Shown one piece after another: positions 30,327-37,841 of a DNA stretch of 38,833 nt. The notes under the pieces are model-generated. The model was not told the DNA's origin, did no database searches, and saw only the letters and a program-made list of their open reading frames with translations. Position numbers and translations under genes: made by a program. Source of the stretch: JANNMJ01 sp031397815 (GTDB lineage: Bacteria; Bacteroidota; Bacteroidia; Cytophagales; Hymenobacteraceae); contig JANNMJ010000240.1 in NCBI GenBank assembly GCA_031397815.1, positions 1 through 38,833 on the forward strand, in the 5' to 3' direction. Every line of letters begins with the position of its first letter. Position 1 is the first letter of the stretch.

Positions 30327-33071
30327 ATGACAGGTTTTACTTCTCGCGCCACTCTCGTTGCCCTTGCGATGGTAGCAAGCACGCCGGTGGTGGTCGCGCA
30401 GAAATCAGCATCCCGGGCTTCCCAGACAGCACCGACGAGCCGGGCGGCTAAGTATCGGCTCGTTACGGGGGGCGTGTTCGATTCGCAGAGTCGGCCGTTG
30501 GCGGGGGCCGTGGTTCAGGTGGCAGGCTCGACGGTTAGCACGAGCACCAACCGGTTGGGGCGGTTTCAGCTGCTCGCGCAAGCCGAGGGCGCGCCGGTGC
30601 TGGTGATTACAGCCGCCGGATTCGTCTCACAGGAATTGGAATTGACTGACGATGACCTCACCCCCGTGACGGCGGTTCTCGATGCCGCGCCGGTGGATTT
30701 GGGTCAGACCACCTTCGCCGCCTCGCGCCGCGAGGAGAACGTGTTCAAAGTGCCGATTACGCTCGACCAAATAACGCCCGACCAGCTCAGCCGGTCGGGC
30801 GCGCCCGACCCGGTTTTCGGCGCGTTGGCGACGGTGAAGGGCGTCGACCAAACCGCCAGCAGTATGCTGGTGACGAATTTTTCGACCCGAGGCTTTAACT
30901 CGACCCAGACGGCGCGGGTGATGCAGCTCACCGATTTCGCCGACGGGCAGTCGCCGACGCTCAGCCTCAACTTGGGCAGCTTGTTCGGCGCGGCGCCGCT
31001 CGATGTGGCCCGCGTGGAGCTGATCCACGGCCCGGCGTCGGCGCTGTACGGCGCCAATGCGTTCAACGGCGTGCTGCTCACCACCACGAAAGACGCGTTT
31101 CAGACGCCCGGCCTGACCGTGCAGCTGCGCGGCGGCAGTCAGAATCTGCGCGATGTGCAGGCGCGGTACGCCGTGCGGCTGGGCACGCGCTGGGCGGCCA
31201 AGCTCAACGTCGGCTACCTGACCGCCACCGACTGGATCGCCGATAATCAGACGGCCCAAACCGCCCGCTACGACGCCCTCAACCACTCCGCCGACGATGC
31301 GCGCGGCTACAACGCCGTCAACCGTTACGGCGATGTGGGCCTCACCTACTCGGCCTCGGGCGGGGCGCTGGCGGGCCAACGCGTTTACCTGCCCGGCTGG
31401 ACCGAGCGCGAGCTGCTCGGCTCCGATGCGCAAGCGCGCTCCCTGCGCCTGAACCCGAGCGTTTCGTACCAAATCAACCCGAATCTGCGCGCCACTTACG
31501 AGCTGCGCTTCACGCAGGCGACGGGCACGTTCCAATCGCTCGACCGCTACCGGCTCGATAACGTCTCGAACCTGCTGCACCGCGTGGAGCTAAAGGCGCC
31601 GCATTGGGCGCTGCGGGCGTTCCGGGCGCAGGAAGGCGGCAATGGCGCCTTCGGCCTTACGCAGCTCGGCGGGCGGATGCAGACCCAGCTCAGCCCCGCA
31701 ACCGGCGAGCAGCTGACGTACGCGCAGCACTATTTCGGCACTTACGCGCAAGCCTATAACGCGTGGCTGGCCGCAAACCCCACCGACCAAGCCGGTGCCC
31801 TACAAGCCGCCCGCGCTGCCGCCGCGCCCACCCAACCCGTCGCCGGAACGGCTGCTTTCGATCAGCTTATCGACCGGGTGAAAAACACCAACTCGACCAA
31901 CGGCGGCGCCCGGCTTCCGGCGCAAAGCACGCTGTCGGATGTGAGCGGACAATATGATTTGACAGTGGCGGGCGTGAACGTGCTCGTCGGGGGGAATTAC
32001 CGGCACGTGGCGCTGGCGTCGCAGGGGACGCTTTTTGAGGAAGAGAATGGCAAGGGGCCGACGAATTATCAGGCCGGGGGTTACGTGGAAGCGGCCCGCG
32101 CGCTCTTCGACCGGCGGTTGCGCCTGACGGCTACCGCTCGCCTCGATGCGTTCCAGAACTTCGATGCGGCGTTTTCGCCGCGTCTCGGCGCTACGGTGCT
32201 GCTGGGGGCGGCGCGGAACCACGCGTTCCGGGCCAGCTATGGGCAGGCGTACACGGCCCCGACGCAAACGCAGCAGTATCTGCGGCTCGATGCCGGTTCG
32301 GCTATCGTCCTCGGCAATGCGGCGAACGGCTTTTCGGGCTACGGCACGAGCGTGTTACAGGGCGCCAATCCGGCTGCCGTCCGCATCAGCCTCGACCCGC
32401 TGCGGCTGGAGCACGCCACCACGTATGAGGCCGGTTACCGCACCTTGCTCGGCCCGCGCTTGCTCATCGATTTGAGCTATTTCGATACCCGGTACGATGA
32501 TTTCGTCGGAACCCGCACCCTCATCGGCAAGACCGACGGCTCTCTGCCGACGCTCACCGAGGTCGCCACTTTCGGGCAGCCCGGCAGCCTCGTGCGCGCC
32601 ATTCAGACGTGGTACAACGACCCCGCCACCCTGCACCTGAACGGCCTGACCGCCGAAGCCCGCTGGTTTGCCTCAGCCGATGTGGCGGTGTGGGCGAACT
32701 ACTCGCTCTCGAACCTGAAGCCGACCACCTCGACTCCAGCCGTCGATACGCGCCCGCTGACCGCTGAAGAGCTTTTCAGCGCACCGCTGCATAAGCTCAA
32801 CGTCGGGCTGACTGGCTCGGCGGGGGCGCTGCGCTACGATGTGGCCGTGCGCTGGACGGCGGCATACGCCTTCGTCTCGCCGTTCGCCGAAGGCCACCTG
32901 CCCGAGCGGACGCTGCTCGACGCGAGCCTCGGCTACGCGATTAAACAGACGGGCCTGATGTGCTTCATCGGCGGCACCAACCTCACGAATACGCCCAATT
33001 TCTCGGTATTCGGCGGGCCGTCGCTCGGCCGTCAGATTACCGCCGGTCTGCGCTTCGATCTGAATCAATAA
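30327..33071 (+). CDS. TonB-dependent outer-membrane receptor
   Basis: Outer-membrane beta-barrel of 914 residues for TonB-driven uptake. The signal peptide is residues 1-26 (MTGFTSRATLVALAMVASTP...VAQ). A carboxypeptidase-regulatory-like domain (about 43-120: GGVFDSQSRPLAGAVVQVAG, TNRLGRFQLL) comes first. The plug (about 140-260) has TRGFNSTQTARVMQLTDFAD and the DVARVELIHGPASALYGANAFNGV pattern typical of plugs. A long barrel with many Tyr/Arg/Asp strands ends in ITAGLRFDLNQ. No SusD partner follows, so it is not a Sus-type pair; the substrate could be a siderophore, cobalamin or oligomer. I chose ATG 30327, as the open frame further upstream lacks signal character. Confidence 0.92.
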   Translation: MTGFTSRATLVALAMVASTPVVVAQKSASRASQTAPTSRAAKYRLVTGGVFDSQSRPLAGAVVQVAGSTVSTSTNRLGRFQLLAQAEGAPVLVITAAGFVSQELELTDDDLTPVTAVLDAAPVDLGQTTFAASRREENVFKVPITLDQITPDQLSRSGAPDPVFGALATVKGVDQTASSMLVTNFSTRGFNSTQTARVMQLTDFADGQSPTLSLNLGSLFGAAPLDVARVELIHGPASALYGANAFNGVLLTTTKDAFQTPGLTVQLRGGSQNLRDVQARYAVRLGTRWAAKLNVGYLTATDWIADNQTAQTARYDALNHSADDARGYNAVNRYGDVGLTYSASGGALAGQRVYLPGWTERELLGSDAQARSLRLNPSVSYQINPNLRATYELRFTQATGTFQSLDRYRLDNVSNLLHRVELKAPHWALRAFRAQEGGNGAFGLTQLGGRMQTQLSPATGEQLTYAQHYFGTYAQAYNAWLAANPTDQAGALQAARAAAAPTQPVAGTAAFDQLIDRVKNTNSTNGGARLPAQSTLSDVSGQYDLTVAGVNVLVGGNYRHVALASQGTLFEEENGKGPTNYQAGGYVEAARALFDRRLRLTATARLDAFQNFDAAFSPRLGATVLLGAARNHAFRASYGQAYTAPTQTQQYLRLDAGSAIVLGNAANGFSGYGTSVLQGANPAAVRISLDPLRLEHATTYEAGYRTLLGPRLLIDLSYFDTRYDDFVGTRTLIGKTDGSLPTLTEVATFGQPGSLVRAIQTWYNDPATLHLNGLTAEARWFASADVAVWANYSLSNLKPTTSTPAVDTRPLTAEELFSAPLHKLNVGLTGSAGALRYDVAVRWTAAYAFVSPFAEGHLPERTLLDASLGYAIKQTGLMCFIGGTNLTNTPNFSVFGGPSLGRQITAGLRFDLNQ

Positions 33072-33119
33072 GCCTTCTTTCTCTCATCCCCTAACGTCCC
33101 TCGCTCGACACCCACTGCC

Positions 33120-33626
33120 ATGTCCCGTCGCTTTAACCGTTCCGTCTCTTCCGTGTCAACTCGTACTTTTTACCGTTGCGCCCTGCTGTTGAGTTTTTTC
33201 GGGCTGAATCTGCCGCCCGTGGCGGCGCAGGTAATGGCCCAATCGCTGCCGACGCTCACCGCTTCTGACTCGACGAGCACGCGCATTGCGCTCCCGAAAC
33301 CGACCGAAGTCGCGCCGCAAACCCCGAACCTGATGGTCCTGACCGGCCAAGTGCTCGACGCGGCCGGTAAGCCGCTGCCCGGCGCTACCGCCACCGTGGA
33401 AGGCACCGAATGGCTCGCCGTGACCGATGCCAACGGCTCGTTCGCGCTACCCGTGCAGGCGTTCGGCCTCGGCAGCAGCACCCGCGTGCGGTGCAGCTAC
33501 GTCGGCCTGAGCGACCAGCTTTTAGACGTGTCGCTGGGGGTCGAGCAAATCGTGTTTCTGATGAAGGAAGGACACGCGCTGCCTGCGGCGAAATCGCGCA
33601 CGACGGGTCGTATGCGCGATTTGTAA
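33120..33626 (+). CDS. secreted carboxypeptidase-regulatory-like domain protein
   Basis: A 168-residue exported protein with signal peptide to about residue 36 (CALLLSFFGLNLPPVAAQ) and a carboxypeptidase-regulatory-like (DUF4480-type) beta-sandwich at about 72-145: LTGQVLDAAGKPLPGATATV and VTDANGSFALPV. This is the same fold as the N-terminal domain of the TonB receptor 48 nt upstream, but the protein stops after it. The two are probably cotranscribed; a partner or remnant of a receptor gene is possible. The stop codon TAA is immediately followed by a run of ten G (33627-33636). Confidence 0.82.
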   Translation: MSRRFNRSVSSVSTRTFYRCALLLSFFGLNLPPVAAQVMAQSLPTLTASDSTSTRIALPKPTEVAPQTPNLMVLTGQVLDAAGKPLPGATATVEGTEWLAVTDANGSFALPVQAFGLGSSTRVRCSYVGLSDQLLDVSLGVEQIVFLMKEGHALPAAKSRTTGRMRDL

Positions 33627-33674
33627 GGGGGGGGGGTAATCGGTAATCTCCCCCTAACACGACGCTCATGAATG

Positions 33675-33884
33675 GTCCCTGAAAGGGACACCGTTCGGTA
33701 GCCGGGGGCAACGCCCCCGGTTGGAGATTTCACCCCAATCAGGCGTCCCTGAAGGGGACACCGCTTGATGTTGGAATAGGATGTGAGCATCAAACGGTGT
33801 CCCCTTCAGGGACTCCCAGAGAATCGGGAAACGGTGGATCGGGGGCGTTGCCCCCGGCTACCGAACGGTGTCCCCTTCGGGGAC
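33675..33884. repeat. nested palindromic repeat cassette (REP-like)
   Basis: The 395-base gap between two genes holds no gene but a symmetric cassette. Four 15-bp hairpin units GTCCCYGAARGGGAC lie at 33675-33689 and 33745-33759 (forward) and 33799-33813 and 33870-33884 (reverse). Outer arms extend through ACCGTTCGGTAGCC and a GC-rich hairpin (CCGGGGGC-AAC-GCCCCCGG, 33702-33720; mirrored at about 33840-33857). Inner arms extend through ACCGYTTGATG. Stem changes T-A to C-G between copies are compensatory. This is like bacterial REP/BIME-type palindromes, but its RAYT transposase is not here. Confidence 0.85.
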
Positions 33885-34021
33885 GCACTGATTAGGTGAA
33901 TTACGCCACCACTCACATCCCGCAACCGCTTGACCGCGCCCGGTGGCCCTATCTTGGGGCGCCGGGCGCGCTGTTTTGAGGCTGTCCGGCGGCGTTTTCT
34001 TTCCCCCTTATCCTTAACGTA

Positions 34022-34375
34022 ATGCTTCTCACCCCGCGCGCCATTTTCCTTACGCTGCTGGCGGGTGCGCTTAGCGGCGGGGTTACGTGGTGGGTGGGGA
34101 AATTCGCGATGAGCCGGTTGCTCGCCGTTGGGCACACCACGACGGATCAATCCATCGGCGCGTCGGTGATGAGTAGCGTGGCGATGCTGGGCGTCATCGC
34201 GCTTGCGGCGATCCTTACGATTGCGTTGCTGGTGATTGCGGGCGTCGCGAAATCACCGGCGGTGAAGGTGCGGTTTCTGCGCGCCGGATTGGTGGGCGCG
34301 GGGTTCCTGACGGGCGCGCTCGCCGCGATTTATATCGGCCTCTACGTGCTCACTACGCCCACTACGGGCACGTAA
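34022..34375 (+). CDS. small membrane protein, unknown function
   Basis: A 117-residue protein with three hydrophobic segments (about 8-28, 49-75 and 88-110), short connecting loops and a Thr-rich tail. I do not recognise a family. ATG at 34022. It lies between the palindromic cassette and a terminator hairpin, apparently as a single-gene unit. The regular membrane topology and absence of a better overlapping frame support it; function unknown. Confidence 0.65.
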   Translation: MLLTPRAIFLTLLAGALSGGVTWWVGKFAMSRLLAVGHTTTDQSIGASVMSSVAMLGVIALAAILTIALLVIAGVAKSPAVKVRFLRAGLVGAGFLTGALAAIYIGLYVLTTPTTGT

Positions 34376-34488
34376 GGCTCACCCTCAACCGCAACTCCCA
34401 ACGGGCGCGGGCCGTAGGTTGCGAAACTCTTCACCTTTCTGAGCTTTTGAAAAGGCCACTGACGCTACTCGCGTGACCAGCGCCCACG

Positions 34489-34527
34489 ACAGACGGCGAA
34501 GCGCTTGCTTCGTCGTCTGTTTTTTTT
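34489..34527 (+). terminator. terminator before FAD oxidoreductase
   Basis: ACAGACG-G-CGAAGC, loop GCTT, GCTTCG-T-CGTCTGT, then eight T. The single G/T pair is a wobble. It lies 114 nt past the small membrane protein and 35 nt before the FAD gene's ATG. Confidence 0.85.
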
Positions 34528-34561
34528 GCGGCCTGCCCGTAGCGGGGCGGTACTTTGCGGG

Positions 34562-35770
34562 ATGAGCTACGCCGCCCTTCCGTCCGCTTCGTCCCTGCCC
34601 GCTTTCGCCTATTCTTACTGGGAGCATCAGGCCTTTTTCGGCCCCGCCGATGTGGTGGTAATCGGCGGCGGGCTGGTGGGCCTCACGACCGCCATTTACA
34701 CCAAAGAGCTGCGCCCGGATTGGCGCGTCGTGGTGCTGGAGCGCGGGCTGCTCCCCACCGGCGCGAGCACCAAAAACGCCGGTTTCGCGTGTTTTGGGTC
34801 GGTTTCGGAGTTGATTGAGCAGGAGAAGCGCGGCGATTTACTCGCCGTTGTGGAAGCGCGCTGGGAAGGGCTTTTGCGGCTCCGCGAGCTGGTCGGGGAT
34901 CAGGCGATGCGGTATGAGCCGAGCGGGAATTACGAGGTTTTTCGGGCCGAAGACGCCGCCCTCGCCGCCGAATGCCTCTCGAAGCTGGCGTATTTTGATG
35001 AGCTGCTGATGCCCGCCCTCGGTACCACGCGCATCTTCCACGACGCCACGTACCGGGCGCCCGAATTCGGTTTCAGCGGCATCCATACCATCATCGCCAA
35101 CGTCCACGAAGGCGCTTTGGATACGGGCCGGATGATGCTCGGGCTGCTCCAACGCGCGTGGGCCGCCGGGGTGCTGGTGCTGCCCGGCTGCGAGGTGCGC
35201 ACGCTGGAACCGGAATCCGACGGCACCACGACGGTCAGGACGGCGAACGGCCCCGGCATCCGCGCCGCGCAGGTGGTGGTCGCGACCAACGCGTTCGCCC
35301 CGGAGCTGCTGCCCGAGCTGGCCGATTCCGTGACGCCCGGTCGCGGCCAAGTGCTAGTGACGGCGCCTATTCCGGGCCTCCACCCGTGGCCCGGCCCCAT
35401 CCACTACGACCACGGCTACACCTACGCCCGCACCATTCCCGCCCACGACGGCAACGACGGCACCGGGCACCGCATCCTCCTCGGCGGCGGGCGGCATCTG
35501 GATATTTCCGCCGAAGCCACCACCCAGCCCGGCCTCACCGAGCCGGTTCAGGGGTACCTCGAAAACCTGTTGGCCACGGTCCTCCTCCCCCATCAGCCCC
35601 TCCCCGCCATCGAGTACCGGTGGAGCGGCGTGATGGCTTTCGGCCCGGCGCTCGAACCCATCGTGCGGTCCGTCCGCCCTGGCGTGTGGGCGGCGGTGCG
35701 GTGCAATGGAATGGGCGTCGCGCTCGGCGCGGGCATCGGGTGGCGTGTCGCGCAGCTACTGGCGGGGTGA
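34562..35770 (+). CDS. FAD-dependent oxidoreductase, D-amino-acid-oxidase (DAO) family
   Basis: A flavoenzyme of 402 residues. The N-terminal Rossmann motif is VVVIGGGLVGLTTAIYTKEL, followed by VVVLERGLLPTGASTKNAGF. The DAO-type middle and C-terminal parts include VVVATNAFAPELLPELAD, VTPGRGQVLVTAPI, EYRWSGVMAFGPALEPI and a final GMGVALGAGIGWRVAQLL. Relatives oxidise amines or amino acids (glycine, sarcosine, glutamylputrescine); the substrate is not predictable. I chose ATG 34562 (MSYAALPS); the frame is open upstream to 34505 but that part lies in the terminator. TACTTTG lies four bases before the ATG, so a very short leader or leaderless mRNA is possible. Confidence 0.9.
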   Translation: MSYAALPSASSLPAFAYSYWEHQAFFGPADVVVIGGGLVGLTTAIYTKELRPDWRVVVLERGLLPTGASTKNAGFACFGSVSELIEQEKRGDLLAVVEARWEGLLRLRELVGDQAMRYEPSGNYEVFRAEDAALAAECLSKLAYFDELLMPALGTTRIFHDATYRAPEFGFSGIHTIIANVHEGALDTGRMMLGLLQRAWAAGVLVLPGCEVRTLEPESDGTTTVRTANGPGIRAAQVVVATNAFAPELLPELADSVTPGRGQVLVTAPIPGLHPWPGPIHYDHGYTYARTIPAHDGNDGTGHRILLGGGRHLDISAEATTQPGLTEPVQGYLENLLATVLLPHQPLPAIEYRWSGVMAFGPALEPIVRSVRPGVWAAVRCNGMGVALGAGIGWRVAQLLAG

Positions 35771-35844
35771 AAACGGCCGGAAAAGCTCCGTTTTTGCACG
35801 AATCCCAGAGAATCGACCCAAAAAATGTTCTCCTTTTGATACCC

Positions 35845-36055
35845 GCCGAGACCAGAAGGCCGGGGAACACGTTCCGCAACCCTCCGGCCGAGACGGGGAG
35901 CCTGCGGAACACGTTCCGCACCCCTCCGACCGAGACCGGAAAGGCTGAGAACCACGTTCCGCACCTCTTCGGCCAAGCCGGGAAGGCCGAGAACCCTGTT
36001 CCGCAAGCGTCCGACCGAGCCGAGAAGGCGGCGGAACACGTTCCGCAGCCTTCTC
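35845..36055. repeat. five 42-43-bp tandem repeats with GGAACACGTTCC palindrome
   Basis: Units at 35845-35886, 35887-35928, 35929-35971, 35972-36013 and 36014-36055. Each contains GAGAC/CGGAAGGC-like sequence and a GGAACACGTTCC-type imperfect palindrome followed by GCA and CCTCCG. The GTTCC half occurs at spacings of 42, 43, 42 and 42 bp, about four helical turns. The array lies 75 bp behind the FAD gene and 48 bp before the lipoprotein operon. It might be a binding array, a minisatellite, or (in frame) coding, but no plausible coding start was found. Confidence 0.82.
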
Positions 36056-36103
36056 ACCTGAAACGAGCCGGAGCGATTGGCTTTGGGCGCCACGGCTACC
36101 TTT

Positions 36104-36631
36104 ATGAGTATGAAAAAGTGGCACGGGCTTCTGCTATTCGGGTTGATGAGCTGCGCGGGAAGGCCCGAGCTAGGGTATTTTCCGAACGTCTCGCACCCGG
36201 TCCCGGCCCTCACGACCGCCCTGCCCCTCGACACCACCACGGCCGCAACCCTTTCCGCGCCGCTCCCGGCTTCTTCCCCCCTTTTCCCATCACCGGTTTC
36301 ACCCACTGAAACACGCGGGAGCCGGATGACGCCCCAACCGCCCATTCCCACCGCCGTAGCTCGGGCTTTGGGGCGGCACGTCGCCCACACCCGGCGGGCG
36401 GTCGCGCACGCCCCCACCAATCACGCCGTGGATGGCCTCGGCAAGCTGCTGCTTGTGGCGGCTATCGTGGCGGGTGTCGTGCTGGCGACCGTCATTTTCG
36501 CCTTCACCGCCCCGGCATCCGTGCTGGGGGCCGTCGGCAAGGTGGTGCTTTGGGGCTTGGGCGGCGTGTTGCTGGTGACCCTGCTGAACGGGTTGGATGA
36601 GGTTCTTTTTTCTGAGCCCCGCCGCAAGTGA
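36104..36631 (+). CDS. lipoprotein with C-terminal membrane hairpin, first of three
   Basis: A 175-residue protein beginning MSMKKWHGLLLFGLMSC, with lipobox LMSC followed by AGRPELGYFP. The middle (about 30-95) is rich in Pro, Ala, Thr and Ser. A short helical segment then leads into two hydrophobic helices (about 113-132 and 140-160) with the linker TAPAS. The third gene of the operon has the same SCAGRPxxGYFP start and a similar APA-linked helix pair. ATG 36104, with a second ATG at 36110; TACCTTTA immediately upstream is a near-match -7. Function unknown; lipid anchor plus membrane hairpin implies the inner membrane. Confidence 0.78.
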   Translation: MSMKKWHGLLLFGLMSCAGRPELGYFPNVSHPVPALTTALPLDTTTAATLSAPLPASSPLFPSPVSPTETRGSRMTPQPPIPTAVARALGRHVAHTRRAVAHAPTNHAVDGLGKLLLVAAIVAGVVLATVIFAFTAPASVLGAVGKVVLWGLGGVLLVTLLNGLDEVLFSEPRRK

Positions 36632-37197
36632 AGGCGATTTTTCAAGTGATTTTCTGGGGATTGATGGTGGGATTCGGCACGAGCTGCCGGGCACCGCAGG
36701 CGGTTTTTATCTTCAGAGCGCCCGTGGCTGGCCGCGTGGCTTCGGAGTGCGTTGCCGCTGACTCGGTGAGGCCGCCCGTGCCGATTGGCCCGCCGCTACA
36801 AGGCCAAATGGCTCCCGTCATTCGTGGTCGAGCCCGTCCGCAACTTGTCGTCATTCCCAAGCGCACCACCGTCCGGCTGCCCGGCCGCAGAATAGCTGCG
36901 CGCCGCCTGTTACCGGTCACGCTAGTCACGCCAATCGCGCACCGCGCCGCCATCGAACCGCCGAAGAAAGATGTGGCTTACGAAGTGCTTATGCGCGTTT
37001 TGGTCTACGGCTCCGCCCTCTTCGCGCTCATTGCGATGGTGCTCGCCTTTACCGCTCCCGCAACGGCCGTAGGCAGCATCGGCCTGGTGTTGCTCTGTCT
37101 GACGGGCCTCGGGCTCATTGCCCTCCTTGTGGACTACATCGGGCGTAAGTGGCGAGAAAAAAAAGGGCTCCCGCCAAAAGAGGACAGGAGTGTTTGA
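36628..37197 (+). CDS. lipoprotein with C-terminal membrane hairpin, second of three
   Basis: A 189-residue protein with signal segment MKAIFQVIFWGLMVGFGTSC (lipobox GTSC), then RAPQAVFIF. A long basic, Pro/Arg-rich middle follows (about 35-110), then two hydrophobic helices (about 130-150 and 157-178) joined by AFTAPATAVG, and a charged tail. The GTG start overlaps the previous gene's stop (GTGA), so translation is coupled. The layout is as in its neighbours, but without the GYFP motif. Function unknown. Confidence 0.75.
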   Translation: MKAIFQVIFWGLMVGFGTSCRAPQAVFIFRAPVAGRVASECVAADSVRPPVPIGPPLQGQMAPVIRGRARPQLVVIPKRTTVRLPGRRIAARRLLPVTLVTPIAHRAAIEPPKKDVAYEVLMRVLVYGSALFALIAMVLAFTAPATAVGSIGLVLLCLTGLGLIALLVDYIGRKWREKKGLPPKEDRSV

Positions 37198-37207
37198 CCA
37201 GTATTCG

Positions 37208-37708
37208 ATGCAAAACCTGTTTCCCCAAACCGCCCGTCTATTGGTGGGCGCCCTGTTCCTGACTAGCTGCGCCGGGCGGCCCGTGGTGGGGTATTTCCCG
37301 TCGGCGCGCTCCACCACGTATGCTCCCGCGCCGGAGCGAATGGCGCCATCGCGTACATCTACTGATTTCGCCACCACCACGATACCGACGCCTGTGCCAC
37401 TGCGGCCCGCGCCGCGCCCAGTGGTGCCAGCCGCGCACGTCTTTTCTGCATCGCCGCGCGTGGGCAGGGCCGCGGTGCGGCGGCTGGCGCGTATCCGCGC
37501 CGTGACGGCGCACGTACGGAAATCACCCGCCAGCAACTTGGGGAAAGGCTTGGGGAAGGTGCTGCTCTGGGCCGCCATCATATTGTTGGTGGTAATCGGG
37601 CTTGTGATTGTCGCGGTTAGCGCCCCGGCCACGCTGGCCGGGCAGATTGCAATCGGCATTCTGGCTACTTCCGTGTTGGTGGTGTTGGCGTCCATCGCGC
37701 TGCAATAA
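37208..37708 (+). CDS. lipoprotein with C-terminal membrane hairpin, third of three
   Basis: A 166-residue protein with signal segment MQNLFPQTARLLVGALFLTSC, lipobox LTSC, then AGRPVVGYFP, nearly the same as in the first gene. The middle (about 35-100) is Pro/Thr/Ala-rich, followed by a basic segment and GLGKVLLWAAIILLVV. A second helix follows VSAPATLAG, the same APA linker as its two neighbours. ATG 37208 begins 10 nt after the second gene; the in-frame extension from 37118 overlaps that gene and is not used. Function unknown. Confidence 0.78.
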   Translation: MQNLFPQTARLLVGALFLTSCAGRPVVGYFPSARSTTYAPAPERMAPSRTSTDFATTTIPTPVPLRPAPRPVVPAAHVFSASPRVGRAAVRRLARIRAVTAHVRKSPASNLGKGLGKVLLWAAIILLVVIGLVIVAVSAPATLAGQIAIGILATSVLVVLASIALQ

Positions 37709-37754
37709 GGCCGCTCCTTTTTTGTTTCCGGCCGACCTTTGTGGCCCGAGCTGC

Positions 37755-37826
37755 GCGGGCGGGCACAAGGCCCAGCCCCTACGTGCAGGTTACGGGCAGC
37801 GGGCGGGCACAAGGCCGCGCCCCTAC
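37755..37826 (+). repeat. two 28-bp direct repeats upstream of hemB
   Basis: GCGGGCGGGCACAAGGCC...CCCCTAC at 37755-37782 and again at 37799-37826, differing at two positions, 44 bp apart. Each contains an imperfect inverted repeat (GGGCGGGCACAAGGCCGCGCCC). Such GTAGGGGC...GCCC elements are common as scattered intergenic repeats in several phyla; this is from memory. The second copy ends 15 bp before the hemB ATG. Confidence 0.75.
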
Positions 37827-37841
37827 TAAAATCCATTCCTT

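Noticed and set aside
30327..33626. SusC/SusD polysaccharide-uptake pair
   Set aside because: The gene after the receptor is a 168-residue carboxypeptidase-regulatory-like protein, not a SusD lipoprotein.
35845..36055. CRISPR array
   Set aside because: Repeats are adjacent units of 42-43 bp without unique spacers, and no cas genes are near.
35158..36309. Plus-strand frame through the FAD gene and the 42-bp array
   Set aside because: Starts inside the FAD gene in another frame. The repeats translate to different degenerate peptides in several frames, and one unit of 43 bp breaks the frame, so coding is unlikely.
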